Below are positions 43,401 through 51,089 of a DNA stretch of 64,000 nt, one piece after another. Under the pieces are notes generated by a model that saw nothing but the letters and a program-made list of their open reading frames with translations, ran no database searches and was not told the origin of the DNA. How positions within the stretch are numbered: the first letter of the stretch is position 1; every line of letters starts with the position of its first letter. The stretch is from Cognatundibacterium aquatile (lineage in GTDB: Bacteria > Pseudomonadota > Gammaproteobacteria > Burkholderiales > Burkholderiaceae_D). The translations under genes were made by a program, and so were the position numbers. Location of the stretch: positions 186,001 to 250,000 of the forward strand of contig NZ_JACOFT010000001.1 of the NCBI RefSeq assembly GCF_014699135.1. Direction: 5' to 3'.

Positions 43401-43710
43401 CTTCGATCATGTTCTTTTTAAACACGAATTCAATGTCGAATTCAGCAAAGCCCTCGTTTGCCGACGAATACAGGGCTTTCACACCCTGTACGCTTTGCAG
43501 CGATTTTTCAAGACGGTTGATAATTTCACGTTCTGCCGTATCTGGTGAAGCACCGGGATAAGTGATGATCACCGATAAGCCGGGAACTTCGACATCCGGA
43601 TTCTGATTGACCCGCAATTTGCTGAGTGCCAGCAAACCCAGTGCCATCAGGGCGATGATCATCACGATGGTGGCGATCGGTCGCTTGATACTGAAATCAG
43701 ATAAAAACAT
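40462..43710 (-). CDS. RND efflux pump permease
   Basis: A 1082-residue inner-membrane proton antiporter subunit of the HAE-type RND family. N-terminal FLSDFSIKRPIATIVMIIALM, two large periplasmic loops and TM4 GLSLAIGVLIDDAIVVRENI, with the Asp pair used for proton relay. GMPGEWFRPFALT, LMYLILVMQFGSF and LLDAARKNEAEGMNREEAL are further family marks. It starts 2 bp after the adaptor gene stop and forms a tripartite pump with it. No TolC-type outer-membrane gene is in the operon, so it must borrow one. The substrate is not known. Confidence 0.94.
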   Translation of the reverse strand: MFLSDFSIKRPIATIVMIIALMALGLLALSKLRVNQNPDVEVPGLSVIITYPGASPDTAEREIINRLEKSLQSVQGVKALYSSANEGFAEFDIEFVFKKNMIEASDDVRNVISAVRYKMPTEMREPVIKRWDPSAQPIINMALSSSKLSHAEISRMAEDLLADKFRAVPGVATVVVNGSLKRELSVLLRAEKLREFNVSVGEVVNALRNQNTNAPVGKIRGKLDEESIRLVGRIESPEEFQGIVVKRNGDQIVRLAQVATIEDSFADINGLSIRSGKPNVGMQITKSREASTVSVATAVREMVKEINGGFEKDQPGTKLEITRDGGKDAQNSLNNVIESLVLGAGLTIFVVYAFLNSWRSTLITALSLPTSVVAAFIAVWLCGFTLNFMTLLGLSLAIGVLIDDAIVVRENIVRHMQMGSDRRTAALEGTAEIGLAVAATTFSIIAVFIPVAFMPGMPGEWFRPFALTVTCSVLVSLGISFTLDPMLSAYWGDPPDHHTAPKKGLGKILARFNDWFDHQADRYGRVIAWALHHRRWMGTIALVSLITALGLQVKWGGTSFLPTADSGNLMIEVRTPASSSLEYARLKMERAAAIARTIAETKDTNSNITPSGGRIYVDIGKRTERKRSAKEIAVELRNKIKPLVGAEYTVLDDLNNGARKPVQIEFTGPDSRKLLEITSAYMEKLQNVPGAVDIGLSQQDPKKELKIELNRGLANSMGISSNDAAQALRVAFAGIEVGDWVDPTGETRDVAVRLHPDDRVSKENIERLPIAITGTNQMVPLDQIASISMGKGPSGIEHSNGKRTITVSANAQGRSNGEVIADAKKLAESFNYPPGYGLNITGSGQDQEEVFGAMMIALLSGIGLMYLILVMQFGSFTAPLGVMLSLPLSLIGVVLALLITGSTINLMSLIGVIMLMGLVAKNAILLLDAARKNEAEGMNREEALMQAGRVRLRPILMTTFALIAGMMPVALGLGEGGEFYRPLAIAIIGGTITSTLLTLLVVPTFYDSIEIAKDRMMDKMHARGTRYHPSLAFIVTMLEAFFTLTFVRLIYRSLLKLWRLISGRKASTGVATVSLSGADQVK

Positions 43711-43712
43711 AA

Positions 43713-44915
43713 TCAGTTGCCTCCGCTGGCGATAGTGGTCGATGCCGGCAGATTCGCACCGATAGCCACGTCGACTTTTGGTGTTGCTGCCATTTCGATT
43801 GCCTGTCCGTCTCTGAAGCTGGAATTCGGGCTGCGCATCACGACATCACCCTCAGTCAACCCGCTGCGCACTTCGTAGTGACCGGTGCGCTGATCGCGTT
43901 TTCCTATATTCAGATCAACCCGTTTCAGGGCTTTTCCATTAATCCGCCAGGCATAGGATTTATCTCCTGCTTTCACTAATGCGCCTTCCGGTAACGTGAG
44001 GGCATTCACTGTCGTGGATTCGATATTGCCTTCGGCGTACAGGCCTGATACGCGCGGCTGATTACTGTCAGCAAATGCCACCAGCACCTCCACCTGACGC
44101 GTGACATCGTTCGCCGCCGGGTCAACACGAGTTACCTTGCCGCGGAATTCCTGACCGCCATAACCATTGATGCGGAAGCTGACCGGCTGACCGATTCTGA
44201 CCTGGGCAATTTTGTCGGCAGAAACACGTCCGGTAAAACGCATACTGGTCGGGTCGATGACTTTGACCAGTTCTTTTCCAATTGCTGCGGTATCGCCGGC
44301 AGAGACTTTGCGTTCGCTGACGACACCGTCAAACGGTGCCCGCACGATTGTGCGTTGTAATTGCTGGCGCGCGGTACTGGCCCGGGCGCGGGACGCGGAT
44401 AATTCGCTGCGAGCCGCGTTGACTTTGACTTCCGCCTCATCGAGCGCCTGTAATGAAGTCATTCCTGAGGCCCGCAGTGTCTTCAGCCTTTGCAGCGCAC
44501 GATCTGCCTGATCCAGTGCGAGCGCTGCGCTGCGCGCATTGTCTTCGGCTGAATTCAGATTTTCCCGGATAGAAGTTTCATCGAGTCTGACCAGTACATC
44601 TCCGCGCTTGACGACATCCCCGTTCTCTTTCAGCACCTGCAGCACGATCGTGGACACTTCTGCCCGCAGATCTGCTTTACGTTCAGGCTGAATTGAACCG
44701 GTAACGACCGGGCCGGATGCCAGCGCATTGCTTTGCACCTTCATGATGTCTTCCGGAGCGATGATCAGTTTTGGCGCTGCCGCGGTATCCTGTTTATCCG
44801 CTTTGCTTGTGGCGCTGCTGGCAGAAGCCGCATTTTTTGGTTTTTCTGCTTCTTTATTGCTGCAAGCGGCGAGCGTTGAGGCAATAGCGAGGACAATAAG
44901 TGTTTTTCGTAACAT
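43713..44915 (-). CDS. RND efflux periplasmic adaptor (membrane fusion lipoprotein)
   Basis: About 400 residues. The lipobox LAAC places Cys at residue 18 from ATG 44915. The protein then has a lipoyl/barrel-sandwich part (VLQVLKENGDVVKRGDVLVRLD), an alpha-helical hairpin (about 110-190, Ala/Arg-rich) and IVRAPFDGVVSERKVSAGDTA, followed by the beta-barrel domain. It bridges the permease to an outer-membrane channel. The frame is open upstream to 44999, but those residues would spoil the lipoprotein signal. First gene of the pump operon, with phased repeats upstream at 45023-45067. Confidence 0.92.
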   Translation of the reverse strand: MLRKTLIVLAIASTLAACSNKEAEKPKNAASASSATSKADKQDTAAAPKLIIAPEDIMKVQSNALASGPVVTGSIQPERKADLRAEVSTIVLQVLKENGDVVKRGDVLVRLDETSIRENLNSAEDNARSAALALDQADRALQRLKTLRASGMTSLQALDEAEVKVNAARSELSASRARASTARQQLQRTIVRAPFDGVVSERKVSAGDTAAIGKELVKVIDPTSMRFTGRVSADKIAQVRIGQPVSFRINGYGGQEFRGKVTRVDPAANDVTRQVEVLVAFADSNQPRVSGLYAEGNIESTTVNALTLPEGALVKAGDKSYAWRINGKALKRVDLNIGKRDQRTGHYEVRSGLTEGDVVMRSPNSSFRDGQAIEMAATPKVDVAIGANLPASTTIASGGN

Positions 44916-45022
44916 GAGAGGTCTCTTGCGCAAGTGAGAGGGACGGGATGATACTGAACCGGAAGTATTCCGAAGTCGCCGTGCTTGGACAAGAGGCAAG
45001 GATTTAAGTTGCCTTTTTTGAT

Positions 45023-45067
45023 GGATGAAATGCTAATTTCAGGGGATGAAATGCATTCAGGGATGAA
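45023..45067. repeat. Phased direct repeats upstream of the RND operon
   Basis: GGATGAAATGC occurs exactly twice (45023-45033 and 45044-45054), starting 21 bp apart, and GGATGAA again at 45061-45067. Spacing of two helical turns suggests a regulator binding one DNA face. The remainder of 44916-45201 shows no gene. Confidence 0.5.
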
Positions 45068-45201
45068 GCAACGTGGAATATCAGCGACGTATTTGGGACA
45101 GACGGGAGGATTTCCAATACGGTGATGCTGTGCCCGGAATGCATGGAATGTCCATACAACAGGCTATTTGTGGCGATCAGTCTGTAAAAAGTCTTTGAGG
45201 C

Positions 45202-45681
45202 TTACTTTTGTAAACGGGCAACCAGCCCTTCGGATGCGTCTTCAATGTAATCCAGCACCAGATCAAAGCCGCTCACGCCGCCATAATACGGGTCGGGCAC
45301 TTCTTCCGCCTGAGTATGTTGGGCGTAATGCATCAACAGATCCAGCTTATGCTGATAGGGTTCAGGACACGCAGCCTGAAGTAGGGCGAGATTACTTTTA
45401 TCCATCGCCAGCAGCAGATCGAAGTTAACGAAATCTTCCGCTTTTATCTGGCGTGCCCGTTGCTGTGACAAATCAAAGCCACGTTTGACCGCAAAACCAT
45501 GTGAGCGCGCATCGGGCGGTTCACCGATGTGATACGCATGTGTCCCGGCGGAATCGATAACTAATTGTTCTGATATCCCCGCCGCTTTCGCTTTGGCGCG
45601 AAACACTCCCTCCGCCGTGGGAGAGCGGCAGATATTCCCCATGCAAATGAAGAGAATAGAAGTAACTTTAGGAGGGTTCAT
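45202..45681 (-). CDS. Low-molecular-weight protein-tyrosine phosphatase
   Basis: 159 residues from ATG 45681. The P-loop CMGNICRS gives the nucleophile Cys13 and Arg19 of the CX5R motif, and the general-acid region is VPDPYYGG. Length and fold are normal for the LMW-PTP family, which dephosphorylates tyrosine kinases for polysaccharide export or protein arginine/tyrosine phosphates. No exopolysaccharide genes are adjacent, so the target is unknown. The frame opens upstream at 45738, but the extra 19 residues are not family-like. Confidence 0.92.
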   Translation of the reverse strand: MNPPKVTSILFICMGNICRSPTAEGVFRAKAKAAGISEQLVIDSAGTHAYHIGEPPDARSHGFAVKRGFDLSQQRARQIKAEDFVNFDLLLAMDKSNLALLQAACPEPYQHKLDLLMHYAQHTQAEEVPDPYYGGVSGFDLVLDYIEDASEGLVARLQK

Positions 45682-45921
45682 TTTAGCGCAACGGCCAATA
45701 GCTGCTATTTGTAACGAGCGGGGGACTGATGTTAACACGCTGGGAAAGGGAAAAAGCGGTTCACTGGGCGGGTAAATGTCAACGATTTATAAATTTATTG
45801 TTCCTGCGTTGAGGCGGAATGATGTCCCGCGAAATAAATTCCTGAGCATTGCCAGAATGCACAGAAGAAAACAATGTCGCAAATCACTACGACTTATCGC
45901 AGCATGTTTGCTCTCCTTTGC

Positions 45922-46176
45922 TTATTCGTTACGGTAAATGTATAAGGCCGCGCATAGTACCGTGCCAGTGGCATACAGCCAGCGCGTATCGCTGCCAGTG
46001 AGGTAAGGGTAGAGCATCAGCGCAATTCCCAGCCATTTACACTTCGTTTGTTCCATCTTTTTGCCGTAGCGATACGCCGCAAAGCCGATGATGCCAAAAA
46101 GAAGAGCGCCAAAAATATACGCGGGTGTCGGCAACATACTGAATAAAGTTGCCTGTAATTCCTGTTCATCCATCAT
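45922..46176 (-). CDS. Small inner-membrane protein of unknown function
   Basis: 84 residues with three hydrophobic stretches: TPAYIFGALLFGIIGFAAY, WLGIALMLYPYL and WLYATGTVLCAALYIY. It has a short basic loop YRYGKKMEQTKCK between. I recall similar proteins among betaproteobacteria as uncharacterised membrane proteins. Starts at 46176 and 46173 are both ATG. It lies 24 bp downstream of the MAPEG gene on the same strand, so they likely share a transcript. Confidence 0.75.
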   Translation of the reverse strand: MMDEQELQATLFSMLPTPAYIFGALLFGIIGFAAYRYGKKMEQTKCKWLGIALMLYPYLTGSDTRWLYATGTVLCAALYIYRNE

Positions 46177-46200
46177 CTGTTCCTGTGATTGAAAGACGTT

Positions 46201-46593
46201 TCAAGACATCAGTAAGATTGCGATATTCACCGCAATGCCGGCTGTCCAGACCAGGCTGCGCAGATTGCTCATATTTGTCAGGTATGTCGCGACGTAGATC
46301 AGCCGCAGACCAATAAATATCATCGCAAGCGTATCAATGCATCCCTGATCTGCATGCGCTTGCTGCGCGAGAACGACTGCTGCAATAAACAAAGGCAAGG
46401 CTTCCCAGCCATTTTGTTGTGCGGCATTCGCGCGTTGTCGCCAGCCTTGTAACTGCTGCGCCCATACACGTGGTTGCTGGTTGTTATAGCGACCTTCTTC
46501 CCGCGACAGTTTCGCCGACTCCGCCTTTGCCAACCCAACCGTGATGATGGGTAACAGACATGCTGCCAGTACACACCAGTTTGCTAAAGTCAT
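46201..46593 (-). CDS. MAPEG family membrane protein
   Basis: 130 residues, four TM helices. The pattern RANAAQQNGWEALPLFIAAVVLAQ and GLRLIYVATYLTNMSNLRSLVW is that of the MAPEG (eicosanoid/glutathione metabolism) family. Bacterial members are of unknown or glutathione-transferase-like function. It heads a two-gene unit with the small membrane protein. Confidence 0.85.
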   Translation of the reverse strand: MTLANWCVLAACLLPIITVGLAKAESAKLSREEGRYNNQQPRVWAQQLQGWRQRANAAQQNGWEALPLFIAAVVLAQQAHADQGCIDTLAMIFIGLRLIYVATYLTNMSNLRSLVWTAGIAVNIAILLMS

Positions 46594-46864
46594 GAAGTTT
46601 CTTCTTTCTGAATTTTAAAATTCGCCACGTAGCATGCGTGGCAGATAGTAGTCCTGTTTCGGTAAAACGTCACAGCGTGCAGCATAAGATGCGATCAATA
46701 AATGCAGCATCGACAAAGGAAATAAATTCCCTTTATTTTTACGACGTAACAATTGGCTACAATTCTGCGGCAAATATCGTGTCAACAGAAATCAAGCGGG
46801 CTGCGTTCTTGGCTTACGTAGATTGACTACGCAAAACAAACTCAACGAAAGAACAGGACCTATC

Positions 46865-47200
46865 ATGAAACAAGTTATCGCCGCTATCATCGCAACTACT
46901 TTCGCAATGGGTACAGCGTTCGCCCAGACACCAGCAGCCTCAGCTGCTCCTGCCAAAGCAAGTGCGCCAGCCGCTGCTGTAAAAGCCGAAGCGAAAGCCG
47001 AAACAAAAGTAGCGCCACCAGCCGCGGTTGCAGAAGTAAAACCTGCCAGCGCAGCAGCAGAAACAAAAGCGTCAGTACCATCGGCAGAAAAAAAATCTAA
47101 GCATGTGAAACACATGAAAAAAGAAGCGAACACAGAAGTCAAAGCAGATGCAAAAGCAGAAGTAAAAACAGATACAACAAAGACGACACCAGCAAAATAA
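46865..47200 (+). CDS. Secreted Ala/Lys-rich low-complexity protein, copy 1
   Basis: 111 residues. The signal peptide MKQVIAAIIATTFAMGTAFAQ is followed by a charged, repetitive stretch of Ala, Lys, Glu, Val and Pro (KAEAKAETKVAPPAAV, KHVKHMKKEANTEVKAD). No fold is evident. It is reminiscent of the acid-shock protein Asr type in composition only. The second copy, 591 bp downstream, shares the promoter-proximal DNA and signal peptide exactly. ATG 46865 has AACAGGACC upstream. A periplasmic buffer or chaperone role is speculation. Confidence 0.75.
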   Translation: MKQVIAAIIATTFAMGTAFAQTPAASAAPAKASAPAAAVKAEAKAETKVAPPAAVAEVKPASAAAETKASVPSAEKKSKHVKHMKKEANTEVKADAKAEVKTDTTKTTPAK

Positions 47201-47236
47201 TGGTTTGATTTTTTTGCCTCTGAATTGAGGTAAAAG

Positions 47237-47272
47237 ACCGGCGTAACATCATTGATGTGCGCCGGTTTTTTT
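47237..47272 (+). terminator. Terminator of copy 1
   Basis: Stem ACCGGCG / CGCCGGT with an inner ACATC / GATGT pair, followed by seven T. Confidence 0.85.
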
Positions 47273-47455
47273 ATACACGATGAAAACGTACTGCATTCTT
47301 TGTAGCTGAAAAACAGATATAAAAATACGGGAAAATAAAAAAATAAATACATCAATTTTTTTCAAAAACATGTCAACACAATGTAGCAAGGCCGCGTTAT
47401 TAGCTTACGTAGATTGACTACGCAAAACAAACTCAACGAAAGAACAGGACCTATC

Positions 47456-47776
47456 ATGAAACAAGTTATCGCCGCTATCATCGCAACTACTTTCGCAATG
47501 GGTACAGCGTTCGCCCAGACACCAGCAGCCCCAGCTGCTTCTGCCAAAGCAAGTGCGCCAGCTGCTGCAGTCAAAGCCGAAACGAAAGCGGAAACAAAAG
47601 TGACACCGCCAGCACCAGTAGTAGAAGCAAAAGCAGCCAGTGCAACCGCAGAGAAAAAAGTAAAGCATGTAAAACATGCGAAAAAAGAAGCGAAGAAAGA
47701 AGCTAAAGCAGATGCAAAATCAGAAGTGAAAACTGAAGTCAAAGCAGAAGCAGCGAAGACAGCTCCAGCTAAATAA
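47456..47776 (+). CDS. Secreted Ala/Lys-rich low-complexity protein, copy 2
   Basis: 106 residues. Same signal peptide as copy 1, then an Ala/Lys/Glu/Pro-rich mature region (KAETKAETKVTPPAPVVEAK, KHVKHAKKEAKKEAKAD). It differs from copy 1 by a few insertions and point changes downstream of the signal peptide. The upstream 53 bp are identical to copy 1, so both are probably coregulated. Confidence 0.75.
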   Translation: MKQVIAAIIATTFAMGTAFAQTPAAPAASAKASAPAAAVKAETKAETKVTPPAPVVEAKAASATAEKKVKHVKHAKKEAKKEAKADAKSEVKTEVKAEAAKTAPAK

Positions 47777-47786
47777 TTCAGCTCAA

Positions 47787-47826
47787 AAAAACGGCGCATA
47801 TCAGATGATATGCGCCGTTTTTTTTG
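47787..47826 (+). terminator. Terminator of copy 2
   Basis: A 12-bp perfect stem ACGGCGCATATC / GATATGCGCCGT with 4-nt loop followed by T-run. It could also serve as a bidirectional element. Confidence 0.9.
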
Positions 47827-47982
47827 ATCAAAGCATCCGTGATACGTAATTATCATCTTGATGAAAATACACAACTCAAAGCAGACGTTTTCTGATCTGT
47901 ATTCTTAAAAATTTTTTCTTTAACAGATTAATACCTGTGAACGATGAGAAAAAATTTCATCTGTTTTAATTCCAATTCATTC

Positions 47983-48900
47983 TCAAAGCAATCCGATTTT
48001 TTGCAGTGAATTTTTCAGTTCTTTTATATTTCCCTGTTCCGGCCAGCCGGTAACCTTGCTGCTGAGTTTTCCATTTTTAAAAAAATAAAAAGTCGGCGTT
48101 CCCCAATGGTCAATGTCTTTCCATTCCTGTCCTTGATAAACCATGGTCATTTGAAAGTTGGGAAAAGAACGATTCCACTTCTGGATGTCGTGAAAGTAAC
48201 TGTGGCGCATTTGCGGAACCAGCCATTTTCCATGTTCGCGAAACACCGTCATCAAGGCGGGATCTTGCGAAATATCGCGTACCGCATTTCTGGAAAAATG
48301 GCATCCTGGGCTGGATACCACAATAATTTTTGCGCCCTGATTGATGTCAACATTTCTTCGTAATAAAGATAAGCTGTTTGCTTCAATCAGCCATTCTGTT
48401 GGCATCTGAGCGGATAAATCAGGCGCTTCCCGATGTGCAGGCAAAGCGTCATTCACTGATAGTTTGTGCCGTGCCAAAAGTGCGTCTGCCTCTTTCAACA
48501 TTCTGACCTGCAAGAGCGCGAAATATAACTTTGTATAGTGTTCTTCAGTGATCAGTTTGCGCTCTTCTGACACCTTGGAAATACGCTGCAGATATTCTAC
48601 ATATTTCGTTTCAGCGGTATAAAAAGCGGTCATGTCTGCCGCGCGAAAAAGAATTTTTAAATCAGATGGCGTGGTTAATTTTATTTTTTCTGCATCCAGA
48701 AACGGAAGCATAAGGCGATCGAAAGCATTTGCCACTGCGATTGCCTTAGTTGATGTTGTTTCCGTCGCGGCATTTGCAATGTTATCCAACTCGGCGGACT
48801 GCTGTTCCAGCGTTTGCGAATACGCACCGCTCGTACTGAGTATTGCCATTAAAAATATGAGCATCAGCTTGTATAGGAATGAAAACAAATATTGCGTCAT
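47983..48900 (-). CDS. Secreted thioredoxin-fold protein, CxxS type
   Basis: 305 residues. Signal peptide MTQYLFSFLYKLMLIFLMAILSTSGAYSQ, then a helical N-domain (about 30-160) and a thioredoxin-like C-domain (about 185-305). The domain has SSPGCHFSR in place of CxxC and the cis-Pro loop WGTPTFYFFKNGKL. The active site keeps one Cys, so it may be a monothiol isomerase or a redox-inactive chaperone. No dsb neighbour is present. It stands alone between two unrelated genes. Confidence 0.7.
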   Translation of the reverse strand: MTQYLFSFLYKLMLIFLMAILSTSGAYSQTLEQQSAELDNIANAATETTSTKAIAVANAFDRLMLPFLDAEKIKLTTPSDLKILFRAADMTAFYTAETKYVEYLQRISKVSEERKLITEEHYTKLYFALLQVRMLKEADALLARHKLSVNDALPAHREAPDLSAQMPTEWLIEANSLSLLRRNVDINQGAKIIVVSSPGCHFSRNAVRDISQDPALMTVFREHGKWLVPQMRHSYFHDIQKWNRSFPNFQMTMVYQGQEWKDIDHWGTPTFYFFKNGKLSSKVTGWPEQGNIKELKNSLQKIGLL

Positions 48901-49214
48901 AAAATATTGGAAGAAAATTACTCAATGGTGAAAAGGGAATGCCAGAAAATGATCCGGCAACGATACTCAGATTTGAGTCTGAGTATGCGTACCGTAGTGA
49001 TCAACAGATTTATCCTGGTTGACTAAAGAATATCTGACACGAATGAATTTGTTAACTTTAATTCTCTTTTTTGGCCGAGCCTGTATCACAAAATTCTTCT
49101 TACAGATCGAAAACGAAATAAACGCGTATATCGTGGTTTCTTGCGCACGGGGATGCGGTCAAGATGTGGTTAAATGTGAGTTCAATATTTATCGCCACTG
49201 ACCGACTTCAATGT
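48901..49214. other. 314-bp divergent intergenic region
   Basis: AT-rich and presumably holds divergent promoters. The inverted repeat ATACTCAG (48963-48970) with CTGAGTAT (48979-48986) is the only structured part I see. No further gene with a ribosome site. Confidence 0.4.
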
Positions 49215-49967
49215 ATGAAGAAACAAGTGTTTTGCTTACTTGGATTGTTTTGCGCATGGCAAGCATCTGCAACGGATTTACGCGTAGCGATATGGGAAAG
49301 TGCTGCGCCATATAACGTGAAAACTGAAAGCGGCTGGAAAGGGCCATGTGTTGACGTCTATCGTGCGATAGAGGCAATTGATCCGCAGTTGCATTTTTTG
49401 CTGGATGACGATCCTATGCCGATTCGCCGTATCGAATATGAGCTCAGCGCCGGGCGGCGTGACATTATCTGTGGCGCCAGAAAGAATGCATCGCGTGAAG
49501 CTGCTGGTATGCAGTTTCTGAAACAGGGTTTGCACACGACGGGTTATCGGCTGGCAGTCAGAGCTGGTGATGATGTCGTTGTGAATAACTGGAGCGATGT
49601 GAAAAAATTGGGCAAGGCCGGCAAAGTGCTGATCATGCAAGGGCATGCCGAGGTCGAACGCTTGCAGCAGTTAGGCATTATCCTCGATAGCGGCACACCG
49701 ACCGCCGAACAGAATCTGATCAAACTGGAAGCAGGTCGCGGCAGATTTTTTTATCACCGCGATTCTTTTTTTAAGAGCGGTGCCTACTCACCGAAAAATC
49801 ATCCGAATATCCGATTGCTCCCCGTCATACTTGACCCCAGCCCGGCCTATATTGCGGGTGGAAAAATGGTTCCGAAAGAAGTAATGGCGCAGATTGACAA
49901 TGCCTTCAGCAAACTTGTGCGTAACGGTGAATTAAACCGCATCATCAAAGCAAATGCTCTCGATTAA
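49215..49967 (+). CDS. Periplasmic substrate-binding protein (PBPb type), orphan
   Basis: 250 residues from ATG 49215, whose signal peptide is MKKQVFCLLGLFCAWQASATD. The rest is the two-lobe bacterial extracellular solute-binding family 3 pattern: LRVAIWESAAPYNVKTESGWKG, DIICGARKNASREAA, KVLIMQGHAEVERLQQLG. No transporter genes are near. The frame opens at 49164, but the signal peptide fits ATG 49215. Ligand unknown. Confidence 0.8.
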   Translation: MKKQVFCLLGLFCAWQASATDLRVAIWESAAPYNVKTESGWKGPCVDVYRAIEAIDPQLHFLLDDDPMPIRRIEYELSAGRRDIICGARKNASREAAGMQFLKQGLHTTGYRLAVRAGDDVVVNNWSDVKKLGKAGKVLIMQGHAEVERLQQLGIILDSGTPTAEQNLIKLEAGRGRFFYHRDSFFKSGAYSPKNHPNIRLLPVILDPSPAYIAGGKMVPKEVMAQIDNAFSKLVRNGELNRIIKANALD

Positions 49968-50012
49968 ATTTCATTCGCAAACTTGCTGAACGCTTTTCCT
50001 GCGCTGATTTTT

Positions 50013-50630
50013 TCAACGCTCTCCCATATAAATCACACGTGGGCAGGGCGATTGTGGTGATTTCTGCGGGCACCAGAATGACACCGTGATCGACCAGCGC
50101 CGACAAGAAATTTCAACCAGATCCGCTGTGTCGCCCATGCCCATAGTGCAGGTTGACTGCAGCGCTGCATCGAGCGATTTCGCCTGAAAATATCCGTAGG
50201 TGCTGATGGTTTGTATCGCTTCTGTTGCGCGTTGCGGTGGCACTGTTCCTGGTCGCACAATCAGCTTACGCGCTTGCAGTGGCACGATTGTTTCCACCTC
50301 TGCCGCGCCACAACTCCATTGCTTACCATCGCGCCCGCATTGGGCAACGTAATATAAAGGCTGGGTCTTGAGTTGCGCATGCGGACGGCATTTCACATCG
50401 GCGTAATTTGCCTTGTCCGCCTGAGCGCTGAAAGCGCGCGCATCAATCTCTGCAACGCCGACACCGAATGGAATGCCACAGACCAGTTTTTCTAACAACA
50501 GATGTTCGTTGCGACTGAGTCTGACAGGAAAGGTTTGTTCATCTGCATTTGCATAGGCGGTGGCAGTCAGCGTTGTGACCAATGCCAGTAAAAGCAATGG
50601 CATCAGTCGATGCCAGCCCGCTGTGTTCAT
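50013..50630 (-). CDS. Secreted Cys-rich protein of unknown function
   Basis: About 205 residues from ATG 50630 with a signal peptide ending TAYANADE. Six Cys in the mature part (CGIPFGVGV, CRPHAQ, CGRDGKQWSC, STCTMG, SCRRW) suggest disulfides, and the protein ends FWCPQKSPQSPCPRVIYMGER. I do not recognise a family. Confidence 0.6.
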   Translation of the reverse strand: MNTAGWHRLMPLLLLALVTTLTATAYANADEQTFPVRLSRNEHLLLEKLVCGIPFGVGVAEIDARAFSAQADKANYADVKCRPHAQLKTQPLYYVAQCGRDGKQWSCGAAEVETIVPLQARKLIVRPGTVPPQRATEAIQTISTYGYFQAKSLDAALQSTCTMGMGDTADLVEISCRRWSITVSFWCPQKSPQSPCPRVIYMGER

Positions 50631-50747
50631 GCGCTTTGTGGCGCGAAAATGGCCTGACCAGCGCATGAATACAGGGACTTTTTCATTTGAGTTGCAGTAA
50701 TGATAGATACAGACGCCATCGTCAGATTCGCGCCTGAGCGGCAGACA

Positions 50748-50996
50748 TCAGCGATAAAACGCCTCGACCTCACCTTTGACTTTGATCATCAGCGGATTGC
50801 CTTTACGGTCACGCGCCTTGCCTGCTGGCACGCTGATCCAGCCTTCGCTGATGCAATATTCTTCGACGTCCAGACGCTCTTTACCGTTGAGCTTGATGCC
50901 CACTTCGTGTTCAAACACGGCGGCGACGTAGTAAGGGCTGCGCGGATCAACCGACAGGCGATCCGGTAATGGGGGGAGTTGTGTAGTATCGTTCAT
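50748..50996 (-). CDS. DUF3297 family protein
   Basis: 82 residues from ATG 50996. PPLPDRLSVDPRSPYYVAAVFEHEVGIKLNGKERLDVEEYC is the typical body of the DUF3297 family, which is small, cytoplasmic and of unknown function. It lies about 90 bp downstream of the DTW gene on the same strand and is likely cotranscribed with it. Confidence 0.85.
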   Translation of the reverse strand: MNDTTQLPPLPDRLSVDPRSPYYVAAVFEHEVGIKLNGKERLDVEEYCISEGWISVPAGKARDRKGNPLMIKVKGEVEAFYR

Positions 50997-51089
50997 AGGC
51001 CGAATTATCCACCAGATGCGCAGTCTGTTCAATGCTGCTGTCGATTTTGCTGTCAGCGACGGATATTTCGCGCCAGCTTTGTCGTGTCA

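Larger units (their letters stand above)
46812..47530. repeat. Tandem duplication carrying two secreted-protein genes
   Basis: A 128-bp block at 46812-46939 recurs without change at 47403-47530 (offset 591 bp). It covers 53 bp of leader, the ribosome site and the codons for the signal peptide. The leader has a small hairpin (CGTAG-ATTGA-CTACG). Sequences diverge after it, in the Ala/Lys-rich mature parts, and each copy keeps its own terminator. Confidence 0.85.
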
